The position numbers and the translations under genes were made by a program. DNA of 64,000 nucleotides from NCBI RefSeq assembly GCF_036895565.1, contig NZ_CP145904.1, forward strand, positions 930,001 to 994,000, given 5' to 3'. The notes under the pieces were generated by a model, which was not told the origin of the DNA, did not search any database, and worked only from the letters and a program-made list of their open reading frames with translations. Of this stretch, positions 21,670 to 29,947 are shown in pieces. How positions within the stretch are numbered: position 1 is the stretch's first letter; every line of letters begins with the position of its first letter. Source of the DNA: Flavobacterium sp. KS-LB2. GTDB lineage: Bacteria; Bacteroidota; Bacteroidia; Flavobacteriales; Flavobacteriaceae.

Positions 21670-24156
21670 TTACTCTAAAATATTTAAAAATTTAAGTCCA
21701 AAAACTACTCCGTCGCCTTGAAATCCATTTTGATAAGAACGTATATAATCTAGACGTAGCATCTTAAATTTTCCAAAGCCTAAATTATCTAAACCAACCG
21801 TAAATTCTCTATAGGGCTTACTATTTGATGTAGAAAGCGTATGTGCACCCAAGATTAAAGTTGATTTTAATTGATTCAATAGCGGAATTTTATTCATAAT
21901 ATAACCTTCGTCATTATACTCTGCATGCGCTTCAAAATAGCTATTATTCGTACTGTTAGAATAATAAGGAAGCAAATTAAAAACATTCAAATAGCGTTCC
22001 GTTTGCCCTATGTGAGTTTGGTTTCCATTGAAATGTTTGTAATCTATAAAAGAGATGTTTGCTGCATTTAAAAATTTCCCGGCTTTTATATTCATTCCTA
22101 TAATTCCTTTGTTTTCTAATTTTAAATCATACGTTAAGCGAGTATTTATGTGATCAAATTCATATTTTTTATCATTCGCTGCAAATCCTTTTTCATATCC
22201 TAAAAGTAGCGTAGGATATTTTTCATTTCTAATGTTGTATTTTCCGTCCGGACGGGAAGAATATTTATTCCCAAAATTTATTCTTGCATTTAGAGTCGCT
22301 TTCATCAAATTATGCTTTTCAAAAGCTGGAGTTGTGAAATCATCCGGTGCCAGCGGATTATTCGAAGAGTATAAATCGTCCTTATTAAGCAAAGAAAAAT
22401 CAGTGTTGTTGAATAATGGTTTGCGTTGTTGGTATTCTATCTTTCCATTCAAGTTTATGCCATTTGCAATATCTTGGCCATAGCCAATCGCTACTGATTC
22501 TAAATTGTACAACTTCATAAAATTGTTTTTGAATGCCAAGGAACTAATTGTGTTTATAACTTTACTGATGGGTTCAGTTGAGTTGAATTGCTGGACAGAA
22601 CTACCTCCAGTCAAATACAGAGTTGCATAATTCTGATTGTTAAACCTATGTATGAATTGTCCTGTTACACGCAAACGTTCTTCAGCAAAACCGTAATTGA
22701 GTTTTGTACTTATCGAAGTGTAAATTCCTTTGTTTTCTTGGTTTTTCCAGCTGGTATACCTAAATCCCGAATCAAAATTATATCCTTGCACGGTATTAAA
22801 ACTCAATGAACCTAGATTGAGTAATCCTTCATAACTAAAGGAATTTTTCTCTGAACTATTTCTATAAGTATAGCCCGTTAGTATTTTCATTAGTTTGAAT
22901 TTATTTCCTTTTGAATCAATTGAATCCAAGTATTTTTTAGAATTTCGAGTCTTGTAAATACTATCTTTCCGTATGTAATCGTTAGTTTCTTCGATTGTTA
23001 AAGGAATGGGTCTGTTACTGTTCCAGAAAACTGAATCTTTTTTATTTGAATTTATTTCGATACTTGTAATTTCATTTGTAAACGTTTTTTTTGCAAAGGC
23101 GTTCACAAATTCATAATTACTGTAGACGTATGTATATCTTCCATTGAATTTTATTCCAAAGGCTCCAGCTGTAATATCAAGACTTTGAGTGTTTTTTGCC
23201 CAAATTTGGTTGCTTTTATTGTAACTGAAGTTCTGTTTTAAGGTCATTACATCCACAAATTCTTCTTTCATTCGGTAGCCTTTGATGTCTAAATCAACAG
23301 CATAAATGGCCCAAGAATCTTCAACAATATAGATATAACCTTCAAAAACAGGCTCACTGTCACGTTTTGCAGTAACTTTTATTTTATTAATCATTTGATT
23401 ATTGGCATCATAAAAAGTATTTTCTAGTTTGTATTTATAATAATTGAATGCATTATTTGAGATTGGAGAAATCATATTAACCCCAAAGTCAATCGTATTA
23501 TCATAGAAATCATAAAAAGAAGATCTGGCCGTATTGTAACTGTAGCCGTTATCTCTTCCGCTTACTTTAGAGGCAGTTACGACTTCTTTTAAATTATTGG
23601 GTTTTTCAAATGTAATTTTAGAAAAAGTTTCAGATAATGAAATAATACCTGTTCCTGTAGAATCCAAAGAACCATTCATGTCGCCAATTTTTTGACCTAA
23701 TATTTTTTTAGGAGCATTTTTAAGTTTGAAAATTCCTCTGGAATAAAAGTCGGCATGGAACCGAGCTGTTTTTTCAGTATTTTCTTTTTTACTGGCAATC
23801 GCATTTTTTATGATAACAATTGCAGGATTGATTTTAGTGTTGATTACAACTTCGTTCAAAGAATAACTTTCTTCAATCATTTTAACATCAAATGAATACA
23901 GTAACTTATCCTTCTGAATGGTTATTTTTTGCGTTTTAAAACCTAAAAATTGAAACACAACTGTTTGCTTTTCGGCTTTCTTCAAGTTGAGTTCATATTT
24001 TCCTACTTCATTTGAGGTCGTTCCATTATAGGTGTCTTCTTGAAAAATGGTTACAAAAGGCAAGGGATTTCCTTTTTCGTCAGAAACGGTTCCTTTTATT
24101 TGTGCATAGTTGGTATATGAAACCAAAGAAATTAGAAGTAGGTAGTATTTTCTCAT
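21670..24156 (-). CDS. DUF5686 outer-membrane protein with CarboxypepD-like domain
   Basis: An 828-residue cell-envelope protein. Start chosen at ATG 24156 (MRKYYLLLISLVSYTNYAQ signal peptide); the open frame extends six codons further to 24174. After the signal comes a carboxypeptidase-regulatory-like beta-sandwich (about 18-105; IKGTVSDEKGNPLPFVTIF), then the DUF5686 region with alternating strands that reads as an outer-membrane barrel, ending in a typical aromatic beta-strand (GVVFGLKFLNILE). Such proteins resemble TonB receptors without a plug; no TonB box or plug is visible here. Function is unknown. It stands alone between a terminator and aroQ. Confidence 0.85.
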   Translation of the reverse strand: MRKYYLLLISLVSYTNYAQIKGTVSDEKGNPLPFVTIFQEDTYNGTTSNEVGKYELNLKKAEKQTVVFQFLGFKTQKITIQKDKLLYSFDVKMIEESYSLNEVVINTKINPAIVIIKNAIASKKENTEKTARFHADFYSRGIFKLKNAPKKILGQKIGDMNGSLDSTGTGIISLSETFSKITFEKPNNLKEVVTASKVSGRDNGYSYNTARSSFYDFYDNTIDFGVNMISPISNNAFNYYKYKLENTFYDANNQMINKIKVTAKRDSEPVFEGYIYIVEDSWAIYAVDLDIKGYRMKEEFVDVMTLKQNFSYNKSNQIWAKNTQSLDITAGAFGIKFNGRYTYVYSNYEFVNAFAKKTFTNEITSIEINSNKKDSVFWNSNRPIPLTIEETNDYIRKDSIYKTRNSKKYLDSIDSKGNKFKLMKILTGYTYRNSSEKNSFSYEGLLNLGSLSFNTVQGYNFDSGFRYTSWKNQENKGIYTSISTKLNYGFAEERLRVTGQFIHRFNNQNYATLYLTGGSSVQQFNSTEPISKVINTISSLAFKNNFMKLYNLESVAIGYGQDIANGINLNGKIEYQQRKPLFNNTDFSLLNKDDLYSSNNPLAPDDFTTPAFEKHNLMKATLNARINFGNKYSSRPDGKYNIRNEKYPTLLLGYEKGFAANDKKYEFDHINTRLTYDLKLENKGIIGMNIKAGKFLNAANISFIDYKHFNGNQTHIGQTERYLNVFNLLPYYSNSTNNSYFEAHAEYNDEGYIMNKIPLLNQLKSTLILGAHTLSTSNSKPYREFTVGLDNLGFGKFKMLRLDYIRSYQNGFQGDGVVFGLKFLNILE

Positions 24157-24247
24157 GAAAGTTTTTTCTTTCACAAAAATATAAGAACTTTAAAAAGAGG
24201 CTATTAATTATTTGTTAAACATTTCTATGAATATTTTTATTTGGGAT

Positions 24248-24661
24248 TTATAAAAATGATTGTACTGCTAATTCATAACTCTTTAAACCAAAACCTAAAA
24301 TGACACCTTTAGCATTTCCAGATATATAGGATTGATGTCTGAAACTTTCACGTGAAAATGTATTCGAAATATGGACTTCAACAACTGGAGTAGTAATGGA
24401 TTTAATAGCATCTCCAATGCCAATGGAAGTGTGGGTGTAAGCACCAGCGTTTAGAATAATACCATCGTAAGTGAAACCAAATTCCTGAATTTTATCAATT
24501 AATTCACCTTCAATATTACTTTGAAAATAGGTAAATTCTATTGTTGGAAATTTTATTTGTAAAGCGGTAAAATATTCTTCAAAGGTTAAGCTACCATATA
24601 CTTCTGGTTCACGTTTTCCTAAAAGATTCAGATTTGGTCCGTTGATGATACTAATTTTCAT
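24248..24661 (-). CDS. aroQ: type II 3-dehydroquinate dehydratase
   Basis: A 137-residue cytosolic enzyme of the shikimate pathway, converting 3-dehydroquinate to 3-dehydroshikimate. Family signature INGPNLNLLGKREPEVYG (residues about 6-23) with the catalytic Tyr/Arg loop, the NAGAYTHTSIGIGDAI segment (active-site Asn), and the VEVHISNTFSRESFRHQSY segment with the catalytic His. Length is standard for the dodecameric type II enzyme. It lies between two outer-membrane genes on the same strand and is not in an aromatic pathway operon here. Confidence 0.95.
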   Translation of the reverse strand: MKISIINGPNLNLLGKREPEVYGSLTFEEYFTALQIKFPTIEFTYFQSNIEGELIDKIQEFGFTYDGIILNAGAYTHTSIGIGDAIKSITTPVVEVHISNTFSRESFRHQSYISGNAKGVILGFGLKSYELAVQSFL

Positions 24662-24685
24662 AATTCCAGTTTTTGTAAAAATAAA

Positions 24686-24714
24686 AAAACCGTTCTAATT
24701 TAAAGAACGGTTTT
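24686..24714 (-). terminator. terminator after the first beta-barrel gene
   Basis: Stem AACCGTTCT/AGAACGGTT with a 7-base loop, followed on the minus strand by a T-run. It lies 25 bases past the stop of the 24739-25302 gene. Confidence 0.75.
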
Positions 24715-24738
24715 GATAAATTTAATTTTTTATAAGAA

Positions 24739-25302
24739 TTAAAACGTAAATCCAGCTGATACTTGAACTACTGAGTTCTTAACTTCAGCCTCTTTTGAAG
24801 CTTCAGTTAATCCTAACACGTAACGACCTTGCAGAAAAAAGTTTTTAGTGATATTAATTCCTAATCCTGCTGCAGCACCAAATTCAAATGTTTCAGCATT
24901 CTCTACATCAAAATCATTTCTTTCGCTTAACAAAAAGGAAGCTTGTGGTCCAAGATCTAAACTGACTGTTTTATTCAAATGTATTTTGGCTAAAACGGGA
25001 ATAGACAGGTAACCTAATTCATTTTTGAACTCTTCAAAAGCATTTTTATAGGTTGCTCCCTGAGTAGAATACAGCAATTCAGGCTGAATAGAAAAACCGT
25101 CAGTTAGCTTAAGTTCGGCTATTAATCCTACGTGGTAACTTGTAATGGCATCAGTATCGTAATTATCATTAGTGATAGTTATATTACTACCGGTTTGATT
25201 GGCATAATTTAAACCACCTTTAATACCAAATTTTACTAATTGTGCTTGCACGTCTACAGATGCGGCTAGAAGTACTACTGCTACTAGAATTATTCTCTTC
25301 AT
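24739..25302 (-). CDS. porin-family small outer-membrane beta-barrel (paralogue 1)
   Basis: A 187-residue protein with a signal peptide (about 1-20, ending VDVQAQ) and an eight-strand type beta-barrel (PF13568-like). Recurrent marks are FGIKGGLNYANQTG, FSIQPELLYSTQGATY, the ILNKTVSLDLGPQASFLLS type strand and a terminal strand ending in Phe (VSAGFTF), the usual signal for outer-membrane insertion. Two paralogues lie beyond the divergent intergenic region. No ligand or pore function can be assigned; many flavobacterial members are abundant envelope proteins. Confidence 0.88.
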   Translation of the reverse strand: MKRIILVAVVLLAASVDVQAQLVKFGIKGGLNYANQTGSNITITNDNYDTDAITSYHVGLIAELKLTDGFSIQPELLYSTQGATYKNAFEEFKNELGYLSIPVLAKIHLNKTVSLDLGPQASFLLSERNDFDVENAETFEFGAAAGLGINITKNFFLQGRYVLGLTEASKEAEVKNSVVQVSAGFTF

Positions 25303-25630
25303 AATTTTTTTTTTATATTAATAATTGAATTGGGGACTTTTACTTAAAAACTATTTTGTTAAAATATTATTGTCTAATTTTCTTAAAAACACTTTATGCA
25401 AAAATTAGTCCAATAAATTATAAAAGCAATAGCAAGCGACTTCTTTTTATGTTTTTTTAGTTTTTTAAATTTATTAGTATTGTAAATCAATGACAATCAA
25501 ATAGTTGTAATTTGTTTTTTTATTGTTCTTAATCTGATTTATTTGATAGTCAACGAGTTTTTTTGATAAATAAGTCAACTCCTATTTGATTTTTTTAACT
25601 TTGGTAGTATTAATTTTAAAATGATACATC
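25303..25630. other. divergent intergenic region between barrel paralogues 1 and 2
   Basis: 328 bases, very AT-rich, between divergent genes. A TAACTTTG -7 box (25596-25603) serves the right-hand gene. For the left-hand gene I see only weak TAnnTTT-like matches. No RNA or repeat is evident. Confidence 0.5.
25596..25603 (+). promoter_or_regulatory. -7 box (TAACTTTG) for barrel paralogue 2
   Basis: Perfect TAnnTTTG, 27 bases upstream of ATG 25631. No TTG at 17-19 bases upstream. Confidence 0.5.
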
Positions 25631-26221
25631 ATGAAAAAAATTATTTTAATGGTAGTTATGGTATTCACTGTTGGTTTTGTGAATGCTCAAGGAAAAGAAG
25701 ATATGGCATTTGGAATAAAAGGAGGTTTGAATATCTCCACAATTACTAATGCTGATGTAGATGGCGTGAATTCTAAATCTTTGGTAGGATTTCATGTTGG
25801 TTTTTTTGGAGAATTTGTGCTAAGTGATAAATTCTCTATACAACCAGAGGTTTTGTACTCTACACAAGGAACTAAAATTGAGTTTGAAGGAATAAAAGGA
25901 GATTTGAAATTGGATTATATTGCTATTCCAGTTATGGCTAAATATTATGTGGCCGATTCTTTTAGTCTAGAATTAGGTCCTCAAATAGGTTTTCTAGTAT
26001 CAGCCAAAGCAAAATCTGGTGGAGAATCGGAGGATGTTAAGGACGAACTTAAATCAACAGATGTAAGTTTGAATTTTGGTTTGGGTTATGATATTACAGA
26101 AAATTTTATGATTGGGGCACGTTATAATTTAGGTCTTACACGTTTGCAGGACGAATTGTTACCTGGGGAAGATGAATCTAAAAATTCTGTTTTTCAAATT
26201 TCTATAGGTTATAAATTTTAA
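25631..26221 (+). CDS. porin-family small outer-membrane beta-barrel (paralogue 2)
   Basis: A 196-residue relative of the divergent gene to its left. Signal peptide about 1-19 (ending VNAQ), then FGIKGGLNISTIT, FSIQPEVLYSTQGTKI, FSLELGPQIGFLVS, an acidic loop (GGESEDVKDELKSTD) and the terminal strand FQISIGYKF. Acidic surface loops distinguish it from paralogue 1. It has its own promoter and a hairpin after the stop. It is closer in sequence to paralogue 3 than to paralogue 1, suggesting a later tandem duplication. Confidence 0.88.
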   Translation: MKKIILMVVMVFTVGFVNAQGKEDMAFGIKGGLNISTITNADVDGVNSKSLVGFHVGFFGEFVLSDKFSIQPEVLYSTQGTKIEFEGIKGDLKLDYIAIPVMAKYYVADSFSLELGPQIGFLVSAKAKSGGESEDVKDELKSTDVSLNFGLGYDITENFMIGARYNLGLTRLQDELLPGEDESKNSVFQISIGYKF

Positions 26222-26245
26222 TATTTTAAAAGCATATGATTTTCA

Positions 26246-26268
26246 AAACCTCCCAATTCGGGAGGTTT
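26246..26268 (+). terminator. hairpin after barrel paralogue 2
   Basis: AAACCTCCC/GGGAGGTTT with an AATTC loop. The T-run after it is short and broken, so termination may be partial. The hairpin after paralogue 3 (27167-27191) has nearly the same stem, another sign of tandem duplication including the 3' end. Confidence 0.65.
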
Positions 26269-26496
26269 AAATTTATATATTGAATCTATATCTTTTTTTT
26301 AAATTCCTTTTTTTGTAAAATATATTTGTTAAATATTTATATGATATAAAAAACGCCTCACTAAATTCTGTTAGAAGAGTTGGGTATAAGTTGTTGATAT
26401 GTAAATGTTTAATCGATTTAGATTAAAACATTAAAAAATAGGTAATGTTTTTTAATTTTTTTATTAAAGAATAAAAAAATACATTGAGATTTTTCT

Positions 26497-26504
26497 TATG
26501 TTTG
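26497..26504 (+). promoter_or_regulatory. -7 box (TATGTTTG) for barrel paralogue 3
   Basis: Perfect TAnnTTTG, 19 bases upstream of ATG 26524, implying a very short leader. No clear TTG partner. Confidence 0.45.
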
Positions 26505-26523
26505 TTTAAAAAAAAACAAACAA

Positions 26524-27141
26524 ATGAAAAAAATTATTTTAACTGCAGTAGCAGTATTTGCATTTGGATTCGCAAATGCGCAAGAAGCAAAATTTGGACT
26601 TAAAGGAGGATTGAATCTTTCTACATTTACTGGTGATACCGATGGTTTAGATTTAAAATCAAAACCTGGATTTAATTTGGGAGCTTTTGTGGCTGTTAAA
26701 TTGTCAGATAAACTTACATTTCAACCAGAAGCTTTATATTCGATGCAAGGAACTAAAATTGATGAATTTGAATTTGAATTTGACAATGCTGTTTATTTAG
26801 CTGAAGCAAATATTAATTTGTCCTATATTAATGTGCCTCTGATGTTAAAATATTACGCTGCTGAAAAATTTAATCTAGAAATTGGACCACAGGTTGGATT
26901 TTTAGTAGCTGCAAAAACAGTAGCAAAAGTAAATGGCAATGAAGCAGAGGAAGATGTTAAAGATAGTTTTGAATCTGTAGATTTTGGACTTAATTTCGGA
27001 GCAGGATACGACTTTACAAATAATATTTCAGCTGGCTTAAGATACAATTTAGGTTTGTCTAATATCGCAAAAACAGAATCTGGAGATGATTCAAAAATTA
27101 ATAATAGTGTGTTGTCGATTTCATTAGGTTATAAGTTTTAA
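26524..27141 (+). CDS. porin-family small outer-membrane beta-barrel (paralogue 3)
   Basis: A 205-residue barrel with signal peptide (about 1-19, ending ANAQ). It repeats the pattern of paralogue 2: FGLKGGLNLSTFTG, LTFQPEALYSMQGTKI, FNLEIGPQVGFLVA, an acidic loop (NEAEEDVKDSFES) and the terminal SISLGYKF. The first residues MKKIIL and the internal loops match paralogue 2 closely. It is followed by a terminator at 27167. Function unknown. Confidence 0.88.
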   Translation: MKKIILTAVAVFAFGFANAQEAKFGLKGGLNLSTFTGDTDGLDLKSKPGFNLGAFVAVKLSDKLTFQPEALYSMQGTKIDEFEFEFDNAVYLAEANINLSYINVPLMLKYYAAEKFNLEIGPQVGFLVAAKTVAKVNGNEAEEDVKDSFESVDFGLNFGAGYDFTNNISAGLRYNLGLSNIAKTESGDDSKINNSVLSISLGYKF

Positions 27142-27166
27142 TATTTTAAAAAAAATATAGTTTTCT

Positions 27167-27197
27167 AAACCTCCCAGTAATTAGGAGGTTTTTTTAT
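27167..27197 (+). terminator. terminator after barrel paralogue 3
   Basis: AAACCTCC/GGAGGTTT with a 9-base loop followed by seven T. It sits just before xerD. Confidence 0.8.
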
Positions 27198-27223
27198 GCC
27201 TAAAAAAGTGTTTCTTTGTGTTC

Positions 27224-28120
27224 ATGAACTGGGAAAGCTACATAAAAAATTATCAATCCTATTTAAAAATAGAACGCGGTTTGTCTAAGAATACAATAGT
27301 AAACTATTCTTTTGATATTGAGCGTTTGTGTGTTTTTTTAGATCAAAATGATATGCTGGTTTCGCCAATAAAAATTACCGAAGAATCACTGCAACAATTT
27401 ATTTATAGCGTATCAAAGGAAGTCAATCCACGATCACAAGCCAGAATTATTTCGGGTCTTAAAAGTTTTTTTAATTATTTAATTTTTGAAGATTATCGAA
27501 CGGACAACCCATTAGAATTGATTGAAGCCCCTAAAACGGGTAGAAAACTGCCTGATACATTATCTGTTGAGGAAATAGACAATCTCATTGCGGCTATTGA
27601 TTTAACTACTAATGAAGGAGAGCGTAATAAAGCTATTCTTGAAACACTTTATGGATGTGGATTGCGGGTTTCAGAATTAGTTACTTTGAAAATTTCGGAT
27701 TTATTTTTCCAGGAAGGTTTTATTAAAATAACAGGTAAAGGAAATAAGCAACGTTTTGTCCCAATAAGCAATTTGACCCAAAAATACATTCAAATTTATC
27801 GTGAAACAGTAAGAAATCATCTCACTATTCAAAAAGGTTTTGAAGACACACTCTTTTTAAACCGAAGGGGAAAACAGTTAACTCGGGCCATGATTTTTAC
27901 AATTATCAAAGATTTAGCAGTCAAGATAAATTTGAATAAAACAATAAGCCCACATACTTTGCGACATTCTTTTGCCACTCATCTTTTAGAAAATGGAGCT
28001 GATTTACGTTCTATACAATTGATGCTTGGACACGAATCGATAACAACAACTGAAATTTATGTGCATCTTGACAGAACGTTTCTTACGCAAGTGTTGCATT
28101 CATTTCACCCCAGAAAATAA
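27224..28120 (+). CDS. xerD: tyrosine recombinase XerD
   Basis: A 298-residue site-specific recombinase that resolves chromosome dimers at dif. All catalytic residues are visible: Arg in GCGLRVSEL, Lys in TGKGNKQRFVP, HxxR in SPHTLRHSFATHLL, His in LGHESI, and the nucleophile Tyr in TTEIYVHLD. The N-terminal SAM-like DNA-binding domain spans about 1-95. I start at ATG 27224 (MNWESYIKNYQ); a GTG two codons upstream also keeps the frame. It is a core XerD rather than a phage integrase: length, the tight catalytic domain and the lack of an extra N-terminal arm domain fit. It stands far from the island relic at 11415. Confidence 0.92.
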   Translation: MNWESYIKNYQSYLKIERGLSKNTIVNYSFDIERLCVFLDQNDMLVSPIKITEESLQQFIYSVSKEVNPRSQARIISGLKSFFNYLIFEDYRTDNPLELIEAPKTGRKLPDTLSVEEIDNLIAAIDLTTNEGERNKAILETLYGCGLRVSELVTLKISDLFFQEGFIKITGKGNKQRFVPISNLTQKYIQIYRETVRNHLTIQKGFEDTLFLNRRGKQLTRAMIFTIIKDLAVKINLNKTISPHTLRHSFATHLLENGADLRSIQLMLGHESITTTEIYVHLDRTFLTQVLHSFHPRK

Positions 28121-28230
28121 ATTTTTATCTTGCCCTTCGTACATCTTACTATTTTCAAGAAAGAAAAAAGCTGCAGGTTTTGCCTTAGAATACCATTTTA
28201 AACGATAGAACTTAATATCGTCTTAAAGCG

Positions 28231-28285
28231 CTACAATTTTATTGTTAATTTTATTGTGATATAAAAAATTAACTCTAAATTGTAG
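28231..28285. promoter_or_regulatory. inverted repeat upstream of the histidine kinase
   Basis: CTACAATTT (28231-28239) and AAATTGTAG (28277-28285) form a perfect 9-bp inverted repeat, with an inner partly paired region (TTAATTTTAT with ATAAAAAATTAA). The sequence AAGCGCT occurs directly on the left side (28225) and again just before the start codon (about 28305). It could be an operator or a folded leader for the kinase gene. No TAnnTTTG box is obvious. Confidence 0.4.
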
Positions 28286-28311
28286 TTTATTCAATTGATA
28301 TAAAAAGCGCT

Positions 28312-29838
28312 ATGGTTTTTGATTTTTCCCAAAACGAAAATTGCCATGAGGTAAATAATTTTTACAATAAATTATTTAATGAGATTCCAGATTTAATTTT
28401 TGAATTTGTAATTGCTCCTGACAACACCTATTTATTTCCATTAGTGAGTAAATCGGTAAACGATTTTTTTGAGTTGTCTTCACCTCGTTTTATAGATAGC
28501 GACAAGTTTCTTATCTATGAAAGAATATTTGAAGCTGATCGATTGCCCTTTTTTCAGTCATTGGTCTATGCTAAAAGAAATATTGCAAGATGGGATTTTG
28601 AGTTTCGGGTTTTATTACCAGAAAAGGGATTGCGTTGGCTAAAAGTGGCCTCAAAACCAGAATTATATCCTGACGGGAATATTGCTTTTTATGGAAGAAT
28701 TTCAGATGTAACAGACTTAAAAGAACAGGAAATCAAACTTAAAATTTCTGAAGAACGCTTTAAATTTGCTCTTGAAGCTTCCACAGCAGGAGTTTGGGAT
28801 TGGGATTTAACGAATAATAAAGTCTTTTACTCTTCGCAATCAATGAAAATTCTTGAGCAAGGGGCATTGGATATTTTTGATAATCCAGAACGTTGGGATG
28901 AAATTGTGCACCCTGATGATTTAGAAAAATATTACATTGAGATTCATAATCATTTTGATAATAAAACACCTTTTTATGAAAATTACCACCGTGTTTTAAC
29001 TTCAAGCGGAAAATACAAATGGATTTTAGATAGAGGAAAAGTAATTGAGCGTGATCAAGAAGGGAGACCTTTGCGAGTTATAGGAACGCATACGGATATC
29101 TCTTCGCAAAAAGAAAAAGAATTAGAGTTAATAAAAACAATGGAATTGTTTAGTCAGCAAAATAGCCGACTATTGAATTTTTCACACATTGTATCCCATA
29201 ATCTAAACACACAGGCGGGTAATATTAAATCACTTTTAGACATTATAGATACCGATGACGATTTAGAGAGTAATAAAGAAATGTTGTCTCATTTGCGTAC
29301 TGTTTCGAATGACTTAAATGAAACAATAGCTAATTTGACCCAATTAGTACTTATACAAAGTAATTCGAACATTCCGATTCAATCATTAGATTTGAATTCT
29401 TATCTAAATAAGACTTTAGATTTAATTAAGAATTTAAAAAATCAGCATCAAGTTATCATTTTAAACAAGATTCCTGAAGGAGCTTCAGTTGATTTTAATC
29501 CGGCATTCTTAGAAAGTGTTTTGTTGAATTTTACAACGAATGCTATCAAATATTCGAATCCTGATAAACCTATAGAAATAAAATATTCTTTCGCATTAGA
29601 AAATGGAAAAAAAATGTTGTCGATTTCAGATAATGGATTAGGAATCGATTTGAAAAAATATGGAGATTCTCTTTTTGGAATGTACAAAACATTTCACAAG
29701 CATGAAGAGGCCAGGGGATTAGGATTACACTTGACAAAGAATCAAATAGAATCGATGAAAGGAACTGTTTCAGTAGAAAGTGAAGTTGGAGTTGGTACTA
29801 CTTTTAAAATTGTTTTTAATGATTGTTTGAGTGATTAA
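28312..29838 (+). CDS. PAS-domain sensor histidine kinase, soluble
   Basis: A 508-residue two-component sensor without membrane segments, so a cytosolic signal is likely. Two PAS/PAC units (about 15-140 and 145-270, each ending in a GRISDVTDLKEQE- or GTHTDISSQKEKE-type linker) lead to a dimerisation helix with FSHIVSHNLNTQAGNI; His296 is the likely phospho-acceptor by analogy with SHDL-type kinases. The ATPase domain has an N box (NFTTNAIKYS), G1 (SDNGLGIDL) and G2 (RGLGLHLTKNQIE). No response regulator lies next to it, so its partner is elsewhere. The region before the start carries an inverted repeat. Confidence 0.9.
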   Translation: MVFDFSQNENCHEVNNFYNKLFNEIPDLIFEFVIAPDNTYLFPLVSKSVNDFFELSSPRFIDSDKFLIYERIFEADRLPFFQSLVYAKRNIARWDFEFRVLLPEKGLRWLKVASKPELYPDGNIAFYGRISDVTDLKEQEIKLKISEERFKFALEASTAGVWDWDLTNNKVFYSSQSMKILEQGALDIFDNPERWDEIVHPDDLEKYYIEIHNHFDNKTPFYENYHRVLTSSGKYKWILDRGKVIERDQEGRPLRVIGTHTDISSQKEKELELIKTMELFSQQNSRLLNFSHIVSHNLNTQAGNIKSLLDIIDTDDDLESNKEMLSHLRTVSNDLNETIANLTQLVLIQSNSNIPIQSLDLNSYLNKTLDLIKNLKNQHQVIILNKIPEGASVDFNPAFLESVLLNFTTNAIKYSNPDKPIEIKYSFALENGKKMLSISDNGLGIDLKKYGDSLFGMYKTFHKHEEARGLGLHLTKNQIESMKGTVSVESEVGVGTTFKIVFNDCLSD

Positions 29839-29897
29839 TTAACTTCGATACACAAGCAAAGTTTCTTTTATAGTGATTCACTTATATAGTGCAAAAA

Positions 29898-29928
29898 AAA
29901 AACTTCTCAGCGATGAGAAGTTTTTTTA
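29898..29928. terminator. bidirectional terminator with GNRA tetraloop
   Basis: AACTTCTCA/TGAGAAGTT (29901-29909 with 29914-29922) closes a GCGA tetraloop, with A-runs and T-runs on the two sides. It ends both the kinase gene (+) and rny (-). Confidence 0.85.
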
Positions 29929-29947
29929 TATGTGTAATTGAAATAAA

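Larger units (their letters stand above)
26222..26523. other. gap between barrel paralogues 2 and 3
   Basis: 302 bases. It holds a hairpin (26246-26268) after paralogue 2, an isolated TATATTTG (26321-26328) too far from the next gene to be its obvious promoter, and the -7 box at 26497. The remainder is AT-rich without a supported gene. Confidence 0.5.

Noticed and set aside
27224..28120. Integrase of the tRNA island
   Set aside because: All features fit the core recombinase XerD; it is 15 kb from the island and not next to any attachment repeat.
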